Shown piece by piece: positions 45,116 to 56,527 of a DNA stretch of 64,000 bases (its first letter is position 1; each line of letters begins with the position of its first letter). The stretch comes from Rhynchopus sp. YZ270_cl-10. Taxonomy: Eukaryota; Euglenozoa; Diplonemea; Diplonemida; Diplonemidae. The stretch is taken from positions 62,001-126,000 of the forward strand of contig OZ037882.1 of assembly GCA_964035575.1 (NCBI GenBank). The letters run 5' to 3'. Under the pieces are notes generated by a model. The model was not told the DNA's origin. It made no database searches and was given only the letters and a program-made list of their open reading frames with translations. A program made the position numbers and the translations under genes.

Positions 45116-45808
45116 GAGGAAAATATTCTTCTTTTCTGAATGAAAGTTTGTTTACGTTTTGGGCGATAAAAGAAACGCGAGTTTATCGTTTTATCTTGTT
45201 CAGAGAAAACGCAGTGGTTCTCCGCAGCTTCCCTCTGGAAAAGGGCTTCTCCCTACAGGATCCCGTCTCTTGTTTCGATTAGAGGGCAAGTTGTAAAACT
45301 GACAAAAAAAAATGGGGGTTTGTAAAACGAATACAACAATGGTTTTGCATAAGAAAAAGTTGATTGCTTGGAGGCCAGAACACAGTGAACAATGCGTCAA
45401 TAAAAAATGAGGACATCGCACAGAGGTGAGTGGAGGTACTATCTACTGAAATGAAAAAATGGGTGGGAAGAGAGAAGAAAAACAAAAAAATTTAAGAACT
45501 GCCATGTGCGGTGGGTTTGCAGTTAAAATGGTTGGGTGTAGGTTGTTCACTTTAGCATGACATTCTGTATACTCACAACACTTTCGTTACTTTTGCTTCG
45601 TGTGGCGATGAATGATATGCATTTTTTCCCCCTGAAGAAATCGTACTGTCACAATCTCATAAATATTCCATCTTTGCAACAGAAAAGAAAGTGAAGTTAT
45701 TAATGCACCTCCGACAGGCACCTCCGACTGACCCACGTACGATGCCAGCCATCCGGATGAAAGCACAAAGAAAAGGTGAAAAGAAAGCATCTGCCTAGCG
45801 TCTGCCAC
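45116..45808. other. Downstream region of the surface-protein gene
   Basis: No gene. A ~50-bp block near 45693-45745 (AGTTATTAATGCACCTCCGA, ACCCACGTACGATGC) recurs near 59457-59503. Part of the segment should be the 3' UTR of the surface-protein gene. Confidence 0.55.
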
Positions 45809-48769
45809 TCACACTTCAACCTTCTTCTCCCCTGTGCTGTCGTTCGCGTTGTGCGCGACTGCGTCTGGCGCGTGCTTGTTTGGCTGTGCGATGCCCGCAG
45901 GGGTCTTCTTCCTAAGCAGGCACACTGCTGCAGCCACAGCCGCAATCAGAAGCACACCACCTCCGACGCAAATCCCCACAATGGCACCAGTTGAAAGCCC
46001 GCTGCTGCCGCTGTCGGGTGCAGACGTGCTCGGTGCTGAGGTGGAGACGGCGCACACAAACGCGTTGTTAGTGCTGACCCTGGTGTACCCGCTGGAGCAT
46101 GAGAGCGGTACACACTCGCCCGCATCATTGCGGAACACCTGGCTCACACCAGCCACAGTCGGGCACTGCAGCGTGTCCACAGAGGCAAGCCCTGCCGACA
46201 CAACGTCGCCCAGACCCAGGTCAGACGCCTTCACCTTCTCCGAGAGGCGTGCTGCCACGTCCATTGCAGCCACGTTAATCAGCGGCATGTCCTTCACAGA
46301 CACAAACATGTTCAGCGACCCGCATTCTTCACGCACGTCCGTCACAGTCCCACCCACAAGGTCCGCCACAAGCTGTCCAACGCTCGCTCCCTTCCCAGAG
46401 TTCCCGTCGCAGGCAACGTCGAAGGCTGCGTGCACCACGTCCGACACCTTCGTCTCGCTGGTCACACAGATGTGTGCACGGCGCCCGATGTCAGAGTCAA
46501 AGGGCTTCTCAAAACCGTCGCTACACGTGCAGTGTCCGTTGTCCTCGCACGTTGCCGCAGTGTCGCCGTGCTCCTGGCACACTGCGTCCGATGTGCACCA
46601 CACGACAGCAGCACTGCTGGAAGACTCTGGCTGGAGGGTGGGTGCTGCTGTGGGTATGGCAGTCGGTGTGGCAGTGGGTGCTGCTGTTGGCACTGCTGTT
46701 GGAGTGGCTGTGGGTACGGCGGTGGGTGGTGCTGTCGGCACTGCTGTCGGCACTGCTGTGGGTGCGGCAGTGGGGACGGTGGTTGGAACCGAAGTCGGAG
46801 CTGCCGTGTGAGGTACAATTGGCGCAGCTGTGGGTGCGGCAGTCGGCACTGCTGTTGGAGTGGCTGTTGGCACTGCTGTGGGTACGGCAGTGGAAGGTGC
46901 GTTTGTGGTCGACAGAGATTCGTCCAGGTTCACGACGACACCTCCTGTCACTGAGTGCTGCTCCAGTGCGTCTGTTTCGGACGTGGCCCAGACGAACTCT
47001 GCAGCCTGTGTGTTGGCAATGCCCCCGCCAGCAGCAAAGTGGTATGTGAACTCAGTCACGGTCTTCCCGTCCCCCTCCGACACAGACACGTCGCTCACCC
47101 ATGCTGTAGTTTCAATGTCAACCATGCCGGCCTGCACGGCCGCGAGGCTTGCCTCCGTTGGGATCGCGGCGTACACACTTGCCACACCGCTGCTGGCCAT
47201 GTACCCAAACACAAGCTGCGCATCTGGCATATGGTTGCCAACACCAAGCCCCGCCATCCCAGACACACGTGCGTCCACAGCAAGCTTTACTGTTGCCCTA
47301 TCTGCAGCAAGCGCGTAGTGCACAAGAATGTCGGTGCCTGCAGGTGTCTGGCACGCATAGCCTGCCAGAGGTGAGGCAGTGCACGCAAGTGGTGCAGGTG
47401 TCGGCACTGCCGTTGGGGCAGGTGTGGGCGGCAGTGCTGTTGGTGCTACTGTGGGTGAGGGGGTGGTTGTATCCTCAGGTGCGATCGTGGGTGCCAGAGT
47501 GTCCGGAGTTGTTGTGCTAGGAACTGTCGTCGGTGTGTCAGGTGCGATCGTGGGTGCCAGAGTGTCCGGAGTTGTTGTGCTAGGAACTGTCGTCGGTGTG
47601 TCAGGTGCGCTCGTGTGAGGAACATCCGTGTGCGGCACAGCAGGTGTGTGCGTGTGAGGAGCAGCTGTGGGCACAGCGGGAGCGTGCGTGTGTGTGTGAG
47701 GAGCAGCTGTGTGCGGCACAGCGGGAGCGTGCGTGTGAGGAGCAGCCGTGTGCGGCACAGCAGGTGTGTGCGTGTGGGGAGCAGCTGTGTGCGGCACAGC
47801 GGGAGCGTGCGTGTGAGGAGCAGCCGTGTGTGGCACAGCGGGAGCGTGCGTGTGGGGAGCAGCTGTGTGTGGCACAGCGGGAGCGTGCGTGTGGGGAGCA
47901 GCTGTGTGCGGCACAGCGGGAGCGTGCGTGTGAGGAGCAGCCGTGTGCGGCACAGCAGGTGTGTGCGTGTGGGGAGCAGCTGTGTGCGGCACAGCGGGAG
48001 CGTGCGTGTGAGGAGCAGCCGTGTGTGGCACAGCGGGAGCGTGCGTGTGGGGAGCAGCTGTGTGCGGCACAGCGGGAGCGTGCGTGTGAGGAGCAGCCGT
48101 GTGCGGCACAGCAGGTGTGTGCGTGTGGGGAGCAGCTGTGTGCGGCACAGCGGGAGCGTGCGTGTGAGGAGCAGCCGTGTGTGGCACAGCGGGAGCGTGC
48201 GTGTGGGGAGCAGCTGTGTGCGGCACAGCGGGAGCGTGCGTGTGAGGAGCAGCCGTGTGCGGCACAGCAGGTGTGTGCGTGTGGGGAGCAGCTGTGTGCG
48301 GCACAGCGGGAGCGTGCGTGTGAGGAGCAGCCGTGTGTGGCACAGCGGGAGCGTGCGTGTGGGGAGCAGCTGTGTGTGGCACAGCAGCACAGGACCAGGA
48401 GAACCCGAAGTACTGTGTCTGGTAGTAGTAGCACGAACCGTACTTAGGGCACACACTGGCTCTCGTCCTCACAGTGCTCGTCATTGTTGCTGTGACGGTG
48501 ACTGACTCCACCCCCGCCACAGCCGGCACGGCAGTTGAGGCGGCGCTGCTGATGCTTACTGAGGTCGCACCGTTGGATGCTGTCGACGTCCCCGAAAGCG
48601 TCGAGTCTGACACATGTGAGATGGTCAACATCCCGCTGCAGGGAACGCTCCAGCACTTAGACGCTAAAGACGAGCTTCCTAGGTACGTTGAGGCCACAGT
48701 GCCACTGCCTCCGCTGAGCTGTGTGCACCCATGCAGTGCTAGTGTAGAGACAACTATCGAGAGCAGCAT
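45809..48769 (-). CDS. DOMON/EGF-like type I surface protein with His/Pro/Thr repeats
   Basis: Single open frame of 986 residues starting at ATG (48769). A hydrophobic signal peptide (MLLSIVVSTLALHGCTQLSG) is followed by a Ser/Thr-rich segment. About 19 copies of a 13-residue repeat, PHTAAPHTHAPAV, cover roughly residues 130-385, followed by TPTTVPSTTTPD repeats. A DOMON-like domain (~480-620) shows LVHYALAADRATVKLAVDAR, AGLGVGNHMPDAQLVFGY and FVWATSETDALEQHS, the usual heme- or sugar-binding fold pattern. A TAVPTAAP stalk follows, then a Cys-rich EGF-like module (CTSDAVCQEHG...CEDNGHCTCSDGF). An unrecognised ~140-residue domain, a transmembrane helix (~927-953) and a basic cytosolic tail (LLRKKTP..., ending KKVEV) complete it. 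The ligand is unknown. The repeats are rich in likely O-glycosylation sites and probably vary in number. No intron is seen. Confidence 0.88.
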   Translation of the reverse strand: MLLSIVVSTLALHGCTQLSGGSGTVASTYLGSSSLASKCWSVPCSGMLTISHVSDSTLSGTSTASNGATSVSISSAASTAVPAVAGVESVTVTATMTSTVRTRASVCPKYGSCYYYQTQYFGFSWSCAAVPHTAAPHTHAPAVPHTAAPHTHAPAVPHTAAPHTHTPAVPHTAAPHTHAPAVPHTAAPHTHAPAVPHTAAPHTHAPAVPHTAAPHTHTPAVPHTAAPHTHAPAVPHTAAPHTHAPAVPHTAAPHTHAPAVPHTAAPHTHTPAVPHTAAPHTHAPAVPHTAAPHTHAPAVPHTAAPHTHAPAVPHTAAPHTHAPAVPHTAAPHTHTPAVPHTAAPHTHAPAVPHTAAPHTHTHAPAVPTAAPHTHTPAVPHTDVPHTSAPDTPTTVPSTTTPDTLAPTIAPDTPTTVPSTTTPDTLAPTIAPEDTTTPSPTVAPTALPPTPAPTAVPTPAPLACTASPLAGYACQTPAGTDILVHYALAADRATVKLAVDARVSGMAGLGVGNHMPDAQLVFGYMASSGVASVYAAIPTEASLAAVQAGMVDIETTAWVSDVSVSEGDGKTVTEFTYHFAAGGGIANTQAAEFVWATSETDALEQHSVTGGVVVNLDESLSTTNAPSTAVPTAVPTATPTAVPTAAPTAAPIVPHTAAPTSVPTTVPTAAPTAVPTAVPTAPPTAVPTATPTAVPTAAPTATPTAIPTAAPTLQPESSSSAAVVWCTSDAVCQEHGDTAATCEDNGHCTCSDGFEKPFDSDIGRRAHICVTSETKVSDVVHAAFDVACDGNSGKGASVGQLVADLVGGTVTDVREECGSLNMFVSVKDMPLINVAAMDVAARLSEKVKASDLGLGDVVSAGLASVDTLQCPTVAGVSQVFRNDAGECVPLSCSSGYTRVSTNNAFVCAVSTSAPSTSAPDSGSSGLSTGAIVGICVGGGVLLIAAVAAAVCLLRKKTPAGIAQPNKHAPDAVAHNANDSTGEKKVEV
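47612..48370 (-). repeat. 39-bp coding minisatellite in the surface-protein gene
   Basis: Nineteen or so 39-bp units keep the frame and encode PHTAAPHTHAPAV or the HTPAV variant. The variant recurs roughly every third or fourth unit, which points to duplication of multi-unit blocks. The array leaves all six frames open, producing large antisense frames that are not genes. Confidence 0.9.
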
Positions 48770-49248
48770 TGTTGAGGTGTTTGAAACAGTAGTCCTACAA
48801 ACGATGTGATGGAGGGGTGTTGGAGGGGTGGGGGCACACGTTAGGTTGAAAAAGGAAGGTGTGTAGCGTTCTTATGATATATGTTTCTTTGAATACACAG
48901 CACACCACTCTGAACATCCTGTAAAGGGAGCCATGTGGCCACTGTTGCATCCTGAGCACTTTAACAAATAGGAATAAGGATTTGAGCCAAAATAAAACAC
49001 AAACTAGACAAAAGGGATATCCGCACAAACCCACAACTTACTCTTTGTCAAAAGACAAATTAAGAGCCAGGGTTGTGCTTTCGAACCCCTACACCCAACA
49101 CTGGGTGGGAAATCTCTGGAAATGCAAAAAAAAGAAGAAAAAAACACTGTTTCCCCCGCCCCCGACGTATCCCCGATGTCAAGGTACGTTTTTCAGGTAC
49201 CGAGATCCCAGGGGCTGACGTACTCCCGCTGGGTCACGAATAGAACCA
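48770..49248. other. Spacer between the CLU and surface-protein genes
   Basis: 479 bp holding the CLU 3' end and the presumed surface-protein promoter, both for minus-strand genes. No motif is recognised. A GGGTTCGAA-like site near 49080 was tested as a tRNA arm and did not fit. Confidence 0.5.
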
Positions 49249-52200
49249 TCACGTGGTCCCCCAGGTGGCGTTCCGTGTGCGACTGAGAAGTCTCTGCAGT
49301 GCGAGACCTGCTGCCTTCTGCTTCACATCCTTGTCGAGCACCCTGCCTGTTCCCGGGAGCCCGCCTTGCGACGCACCGTTCTGACCACCACCACCTACCT
49401 TCGACACTGTGCCCTGCCGCACCTTCGTGCCCCCAGAGAGCGTGACCCACCCCATCTCCACTGCGTGCACCACGTAGCGCTCCCCGTCGCCTGCACGGCG
49501 CACGACAGCGTCGCCTGGGGACAGTGTCTGTGCGTTCTGCGGTGCCCCAAGCGTTCTGTATGGGATGCCGCCACCTGGGGTGAGTGCACGCGGTGCCCCT
49601 GGGTGCGGTGATGTTGCATGGAGGCTGACTGGCGGTAGGTGGCGTGATGTTTCACGTGCAGGGAGGAAGAGGTGCACCAGGGCACCGTTCTTCTGCTTGC
49701 CAAGCTGGCCGAGGGTCGCCTGCATGTCGTGGTATTCCCGCTCGACACGGCGGCTGCGTGCAGAGCGTTCGCGTGTGAGGATGCGTGTGTTGCGTGTCAA
49801 GACCATGTGCTTGCGGCGCTGCCTGAATGCGTGTCTCTGCTTGAAGCCACGCCAAAGCGACTGAATGCGCACGGCAGCACGCACCATGCGTTCGCCACGG
49901 TGCAGCTCGTTGCGCTGGTCCTGGTCCTCACGGCGGTGCTGCTTGCGTAGGTCCGTCCGCGCGTAGTAGCCATTAATATCACGCTGTGCGACCTGCTCGC
50001 TGCGTGACTGCAACGCGCTGTGTGTGATCGTGGGATAGGATGATGCCTCTCAGCCTCTCAGGGAGGAGAGAGAGGAGAGGAGAGGGAGGCAGGGGAAATA
50101 CACACCGGAACCGTTCGACGCGGACACGCCAGAAGTGCTGCAGACGCAGTGCGGCGACGTGCTTGATGTCGATGCCCTGGGACAGTGCCAAGCCTTTGTA
50201 ATACAGCCGCACGCTTGTGTGTCTGTGGGTAGGGTGGTGATGAAGCGAAACAAAAAAAAGCAGTAATTCTGTAACAACCACATAGCACAAAAACACATAC
50301 TGTTTGTTACCATGCCGCACAAACCCCAACCCCAGCCTATGCGCATATCCCGCAAACACCCGCACCACCACTGCCTTCGCCCTCCCTTCGTCACCTCCAC
50401 CCCCTTTCCCCACCTCCACCACCTTCTCCTCGGCTCCGTCATGATGTGTAATGCACACATCAAAGTCGTACTGCGGGGGTGCTGCCTCCTTCACATGGGG
50501 CGACTGCACTGGGGAGGGGTCGAATAATGGTGCATCTGCACCACCACCTACCTGGTTCAGCTGCATGACCGGGTCTTCGATGACTGGCGCCACGAAGAAC
50601 TCCAGCACCATCGGGCAGCCCCCTCCACCCTCCTCCGGCGAAGGCACAACAGCCTGCGGCACAGAGGACACCACGTCACCCTCCTCGCCAACGTCACGCT
50701 TTTCTTCTTCCACACCCCTCTCTGCCTCCCCAGCCTCTACGGGCGTTCCAGGCGAATCTCCAGTTGACTCTATCCTCTCCTGACCCTCCACCTCCCGAGA
50801 TGCGTTCAGTGGTGTGTCTTGCACTATGGCATCTATGCCCTCCTCCGGTGGTGTTGCCTCTCTTCCTGTACCTGGAACCCCACTGGGTGCAGGATCTGCT
50901 CCATCTGTCCCAGAAGGAGGAGGAGGAGGCGGCGGCCCTCCTGGTTGCCCTTCAGTACCGTCTTCTTCTGTTGCCGCAGGCTGTTGGGGGGTGGTGCCCT
51001 CCTCCTCGACCTTCCGTTGTGGTTCAGGTTCTGTGATCTGTTTCTCGTCTTGCAGGGTAGGGTGGTCGATGTCGTGTTGCAATCCTTCCGGATTTTCTTC
51101 AATCTCCTTCTTCTTCTTCTCCTCTTCTTCGCAGCCCTGCTCTGGTTCGCCCTCTTTGCATTGTTCCTTTTGAGGCCCTGAGACAGCGGTGTTCTCATTC
51201 TCTTCGTCGTCCACCACCTCCTCCTCCATCTCCAGCAGCCCCTTTGCCTCTGTGGTCTGCAGTGTAGGGTCTGCTTCCTCTGTGGCATCCTTCTGGGGTA
51301 TGACGTCCTCCCCAGCACGTTCGCCTAAGAGAATGGCTTCTTTGCATCGTGCGACGTCTCGTGCACAGGTTGCACCACCACTGTCCCCGCTTGCTTCAGC
51401 CTCCGCTGCCGCAAAGGCTTCTCTCGCAGCCCCGCATCGGCCTCTCAGAAGCGCGACCGCCCCTTTCCCCAAATACGCCGCCACCACCGCCCCCGGCTCT
51501 CCAGGGGCCCCCGCGGGAAGCTCTGGGCCGATTTTTATGACCTCCTCAAACGCTGCCTCCGCCGCCGCAACGGAGGCACCACCACCACTCTTCCCTGCAT
51601 GGTAATGACACACCCCGAGCGTGAGCAGCAGAGAAGCATACGCCTGAGAGGCTTCCCCATAGACATCTTTCAAGATGGGAAGGTGTTCGGAGATGACCTC
51701 TGCAGTACGGTCGAATGCGCGGGAGGGGAGAAGCAGGGATATGAGATGCACCACTGCTGTCGCAAGGTCGACCTGGGCTGGGGTGATGACGGCAGGGGAG
51801 GAGAGGAGCGTGGCCGAGGATACAGCTGGGGCAAGGTCGAAGGTGGCGGCCGGCACCCCAATCACACCCATACGTGGTAAGGAGTTCAGCATAACACTGC
51901 CCCCCAAGGAACCCCCTAGGTCTGTGTTTCTGCTGCGCCGTCTGCTTTGCCTGCGTTGTGCGAGATCTGCAATGTACGCGCTGACCGCTTGAAGTGCTTT
52001 TGTTTCAGCCGCAAAATGATCCAACGCATCAATCCGATCTCTACACAGCTGCACCGCCTTTTCCGCATGCACCACCGCCGCCTCTGTCTCCCCTAGCACT
52101 TCGTATCCATGCCCTAGATACCAATCCGACAGCAAAATGAATTCACCCGACAAATCACTTCGCAATGACGATGCAGCTATAATCTGCGCTTTGGGATGTT

Positions 52201-55200
52201 CCCCTTTCACCCCATGCGGTGAAAGGGAGGACGGAAAGCAAGGGGAAAAAAGCGAATTTTTATCCTCCGCAGCGTTGCTCACCTCAAGCAATCCTGGGAG
52301 AAGACCCCGCACCGCCTCCGCAGGCACGCTGGGAAGCCCTCTGGTAGTCCCTTGGGGTACCGCAGCCTCGGCTGTTTCTACCAAAAACGTGGTCTCAGAG
52401 GGGTCGGGGATGAGCTGGCAGGTTGCTGGGACACCTCCTGTGCAGCCTACCGCTGCGTATTCGGAGGAGTAACGGAGGCCACCAGAGGTGTACCCATTGT
52501 CCCCTAGGGTGAGATTCGCACGCAACAGAGTGCAGGAGGCATGCAATGTGAACAGAAGGGCTTCGTTCCCCGCATTCTTCGGCAGCGCTGCCATCTTCTC
52601 CAAAGCGTTGTCAAGAAGCGCCTTCGCACGCTGTGCAAGCCCCTGCAGCTCCTCCGTCGTCATCCCCTTGATCGAATGCCCTGCAGGTTGTACTAACGCA
52701 TGATCCCTCTCCTGCTGTCGCCGTACCCTCACCTCCAACACATTTCTATAGGTACTACAGCAACGCACAATGAAGTACTGTGATAACGTATGCTCTGTTG
52801 CGCCTACAGTGTTTTCAGAGAATTCAGCGGAGTACGCATCCTGCAATGCGGCCAGATCGTTGAGGAAGAAGTCGTGCGCTCGGAGAATCACCGGCGCATT
52901 CTTCATTGAAGATGGTGTAGTCGCTGAGATGGACATAGAAGGCAACGGATTGGAGAAGAACCGAAGCAGAATTGCCTCTCTCATGGTACGCTCTAATAGA
53001 GGAACGCCGACACCCTTCCCAATACGCACAGCAGTGTGCAGAATCTGCGACGGATCGGTAGGAAGGAATGGGTACATCTTCGCAACAATCCCTGGGGTGA
53101 GCAGCTTGTATTTCTTCGCATGGCGTGGACGGTGTCCGGACATTGTGTCCGCAACCTGGCCGTTTTGTAATGACACACCTAGAACCTCACAAAGTCGTTT
53201 TGCGAGACCTCTCCTCAAATGCTTAGACATTGATGGCAGATCGACCTTTGGTGGTACAGAGTACTTCTTCTTGATGACGTTGCAGACCCCTCCCCAGGCG
53301 TCGCCGCTTCCGATTAGAAGGTTGAACAGATAGTTGTATGCTGAGTGGAGACGTTCGTCCCTTTCGTGTGTCAGTCGTCCGACATGGGAGAGATCACCTG
53401 CCCTTTCGCCTTCGAGGGCAGAGAGGAGGGAGGCGGCTTCAGGATCGTCTGGAGGGTGTCGGTCGGAGAAGAGGAAGGAGGAGACCGGGTTGCTGTAGTG
53501 TTGGCCGGCGATGAAGAGGGGGGCAATGCATTTCATGCTGCGGGCAGCCATTTCGACGACAAGAGCCTCCATGGTGGTGACGATGAGGTCGCGCACCGTG
53601 CCCAGCATCTGCAGGCTTTCCTCGTCCTCGCTGATGCCGCGGAGCACGTCGCGGAAGGAGGTGTTCAGGCTGGACACCTGGCTGGTTTGGTTGCTGGAGT
53701 CCTGGGAGGCCCGGCGTGGGGGTGCTAAGCCGACGAACGATTTGAACAGTATAATATACAGTACACTGACATAACGCAACGGAATGCCTTCACGGTGAAA
53801 CGTCGCGGAGAGGGCTTCCGGTGTGAGCAAACCTCCGCTGTCATTTTGCAGGCCCTTTGCAAGAAACTCCACCTTTGAGACGATCAAGGTGAGGAAGTAT
53901 TCGAGCGAGGCGTCTCCGCGTTCAGAGAGTTTTGGCTCCCCAGCGATGAGCTCTTCTATGAAGCAGCCGTACTTCTCGACGGTAGTCCGAAACCCAAATG
54001 TGTCATCTCGAATTCGGATATGCGGCGAGTCAGGAACAGAAGGGTCATCCGACGCCGCGAACAACCCGCCCCCAAACACCTCCACAGAAAGAATCTTTGT
54101 CAGAATCACCTTTGCAAGATGCTTTATGTACCCCACATGGCTTGGGTCATGTGGTGCCACCTCACCCTCCACAGCAGGGGTTACCGGGACTAAAGTGTTC
54201 AACAAATCTGGCCGCAATGGCACCACACCTACCCCCCGCGACCCTGCCGGCCCCTCTGCAGACGACCCTGGAGTAGCAAGATATTCTGACAGAGACGACC
54301 GTTGGTCTTCTCCTGCGTACTGTGTATACGGCACAACATAAATATAACCATCAATCCCTAGGGCAATGGTAAGATCCCAGGAGTACCGTTCCATTAGGTT
54401 GTCCTCTTGCGCACCGCCGAAGAAGAAGATATGAGAAATTCTCCGGAACAACGCTAAACGGAACTTCTGTGACTCCTCTGTCGCCTCAGATTCTGCTATC
54501 TGCTGTTCTGTGTGTTTGAACGGCGCTAATGCGGTCGCTAAGATGGGAACCCCTTTGTGTAAAAACGAACAACACATTGGGATTGCGTACGGTGACCCTG
54601 CATGCAAACCTAATGAACCATTTGAACCAAGCGCTGATGTTAGAACTGCAGAGGCACGAACATACCGTGCCGCAAAGGAAGGATGGCGTGATGAATGAAA
54701 AAAAATACCGTCCATCGACACAACAGAAAACTCTGGCACCGCATGCTGCTGTAATAGCGCGTCTTCGTCGTCCTCCTGCACCGGATGTCTCTGTGCCTTT
54801 CTGATGATAGACGTAGGTGGCACCAAATCGGAACGCAGCCGGCTTTCTTCTGGCGGGGTTTCGGAATAAAAGGCTTCCTGCACATCGGACACTAACAAAT
54901 CAAACGATTCTTCGACCACATAACGGCAGTGTTGCACAAACACGTTTTGCTCCTCCACTTCGACTGCTGGGGACTGCGCGAGAGAGTCGTCCGAGGCACT
55001 TCGCCCCCTCTGCACCCAGGTAAACGCCTCACACCGTTGCGTCGCCTCGAGGTAGTCTGCTGCGAAGGTGGTGCGAGCTGCGGGGCACACATCCTGGGCC
55101 ACCCCTTGGTACAGCCGCGACCACGTGTCCTGCGTCACCATCCGCGCCACGTCCATATCATATTCAAACGCAGCAGAAGGACGACGTTCCGACTTCCCTT

Positions 55201-55300
55201 CGTTTCGAAGCGAGGTAGTCCGGAGTTGTTTCCCTCCAGTACGACTCCCGAAGGTGGCGCTAAGGGTCGAATCTGTACGGTCCGGTCCGTGCCCAGGCAT
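49249..55300 (-). CDS. CLU: CLU (clustered mitochondria)-type protein with TPR-like and IQ motifs
   Basis: Three exons: 55300-50301, 50222-50106 and 50017-49249, total 5,886 bp and 1,961 residues. Intron 1 (50223-50300, GTATGT...CACAG) is 78 bp and itself open. Intron 2 (50018-50105, GTGTGT...CACAG) restores the frame into the last exon. ATG at 55300 is the first in frame. A CLU-like central domain spans ~45-390, with SPYAIPMCCSFLHKGVPILA, ALGIDGYIYVVPYTQYAG and VPLRPDLLNTLVP. Helical TPR-like repeats lie around 1060-1320, followed by an acidic Glu/Lys and Pro-rich stretch (~1340-1600). Two IQ-type calmodulin-binding motifs follow (LRLQHFWRVRVERFR ~1690; VRIQSLWRGFKQRHAFRQRR ~1755), on either side of intron 2. 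Known CLU proteins are cytosolic, bind mRNAs of mitochondrial proteins and affect mitochondrial placement. A C-terminal IQ region is not part of the usual layout. Assignment rests on motif reading. Confidence 0.72.
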
Positions 55301-56458
55301 GATGAGAGAGGAGAAGAGGTGACACAAGAGGAGGGGAGAGGTGACAAAGCGAGAAGAAGAAGAAGAAAGGGAACGTTTAAGATAATATGCTTAACTGCAG
55401 GGATGGATATTTTTTGTCCAACGTTTGTGTCTTTTTTAGCAAAGATTGTTTCATATACTAACTATTCTACTGAATAGAAGGTATAATAGGGTGCACTAAA
55501 TGTACCCAAACTTGTAGGGGAGTAAGAAAGATGAAAGTGTTAGAGTCACCCCTTCTGAGGATGGAATCTCTCCAATGCTGGAAGAAAAAAAAAGAGAGAG
55601 AAAAACCACCCTAGAAATGTGGGAGGTAGCAAAAAGAAGGAAAAATCTAGTCTAAATAGTGGAGGGATGTTCTGTGTTGTCTGTGTTGGGTTTGGGAAAG
55701 TTAAGTGTGAGGGTGGTGGGAAAAAAATGGAGGGGTGAGAGGGGTGGGGAAAAAAGGATGAGGGAGAGACGGGCTTTGTTTTTTTGTTTTTCGGTTTTCT
55801 GTTTGTTTGTTTTTTTTGTTTTTTTCTGTCTTTTTTTTTTTTGTTGTGTTTTTGTTTTTTTTTTTTTGTGGAGTAGAATAGTGTTTTGTATCGTTCTGTA
55901 TTTCTTTTTGTGTGCATGGGGTTGTTACGATTTCGTTCATTTGCAGGGTTTTCCCATAAAAATCCGGTTGTGGTGGTTGGGGGGATTTCACTAAAATAGG
56001 GCAGCAAAAAAAGGGGGATTTTTTTTCGCGATAGATCCGTTGGTTTCTTTTTTAGTGTAGCCGGCATTCAGACGTTTTTCGCTGTTGTCTGCAGAGAGAA
56101 GAGGGGAAAGTGCTCTGATCAATATCCCCACTTAGAACCAGGATTCTACGCCAGGGTACAAATTAGGTACCCCTAGCACCTTAAGTCAGCTCTCGGTTCA
56201 TCCATGCGTCGCCAGTCCTGCTTACCAGAAGTGGTCCACTTAGAACCAGGATTCTACGTCAGGGTACAAATAAGATTACCCCGAGCTCACGCCCATTTAA
56301 AGTTTCACTTAAAGCTTCCCACCCATCAGTGTGGGTGTTCCTGACCCACCGCTAATGTAGCAACGCTCAGTGCTTTTTTGGGGTAAAATCACGAACACCA
56401 CAAGTATGGGGGGGGGTGAAAGTGGGTGGAAGTTCTTTGTGAAAGATGACTAAAGCCT
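55301..56458. other. Intergenic, low complexity, with a duplicated 40-nt block
   Basis: Begins with the purine-rich leader of the CLU gene (GAAGAAGAAGAAAG on the plus strand), then has ~400 bp of G- and T-rich low complexity. CCACTTAGAACCAGGATTCT followed by ACG[C/T]CAGGGTACAAAT occurs twice (~56130 and ~56229). Within the first copy GGGTAC...GTACCC can pair. The frames here are homopolymer artefacts. Confidence 0.55.
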
Positions 56459-56527
56459 CGCTGGTCACATTTTGCCTAGGCATCCAGGTACCCCTTGTGA
56501 GGGTACCTTCCAAAAATGTGACCAGCG
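56459..56527. ncRNA. 69-nt two-part hairpin, possible structured RNA
   Basis: Outer arms CGCTGGTCACATTTT (56459-56473) and AAAATGTGACCAGCG (56513-56527) match perfectly over 15 bp. Inner arms GGTACCC (56487-56493) and GGGTACC (56501-56507) pair over 7 bp with a short loop. Either an RNA hairpin or the remains of a small inverted-repeat element. No expression evidence is available. Confidence 0.45.

Noticed and set aside
47446-48505. Large frames on both strands (277-336 residues) overlapping the surface-protein repeats
   Set aside because: The 39-bp repeat leaves all frames open. Only the 986-residue frame has a signal peptide, domains and a membrane helix.
49040-49120. tRNA gene suggested by TTTCGAACCCC
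   Set aside because: No matching acceptor stem or D arm could be built around it.
50312-51605. Plus-strand frames over the CLU acidic region
   Set aside because: Ser/Pro/Leu-rich antisense of Glu/Lys-rich coding sequence.
55546-56067. 173-residue minus-strand frame
   Set aside because: Encoded by A/T homopolymers (KKKKQKHNKKKK); composition artefact.
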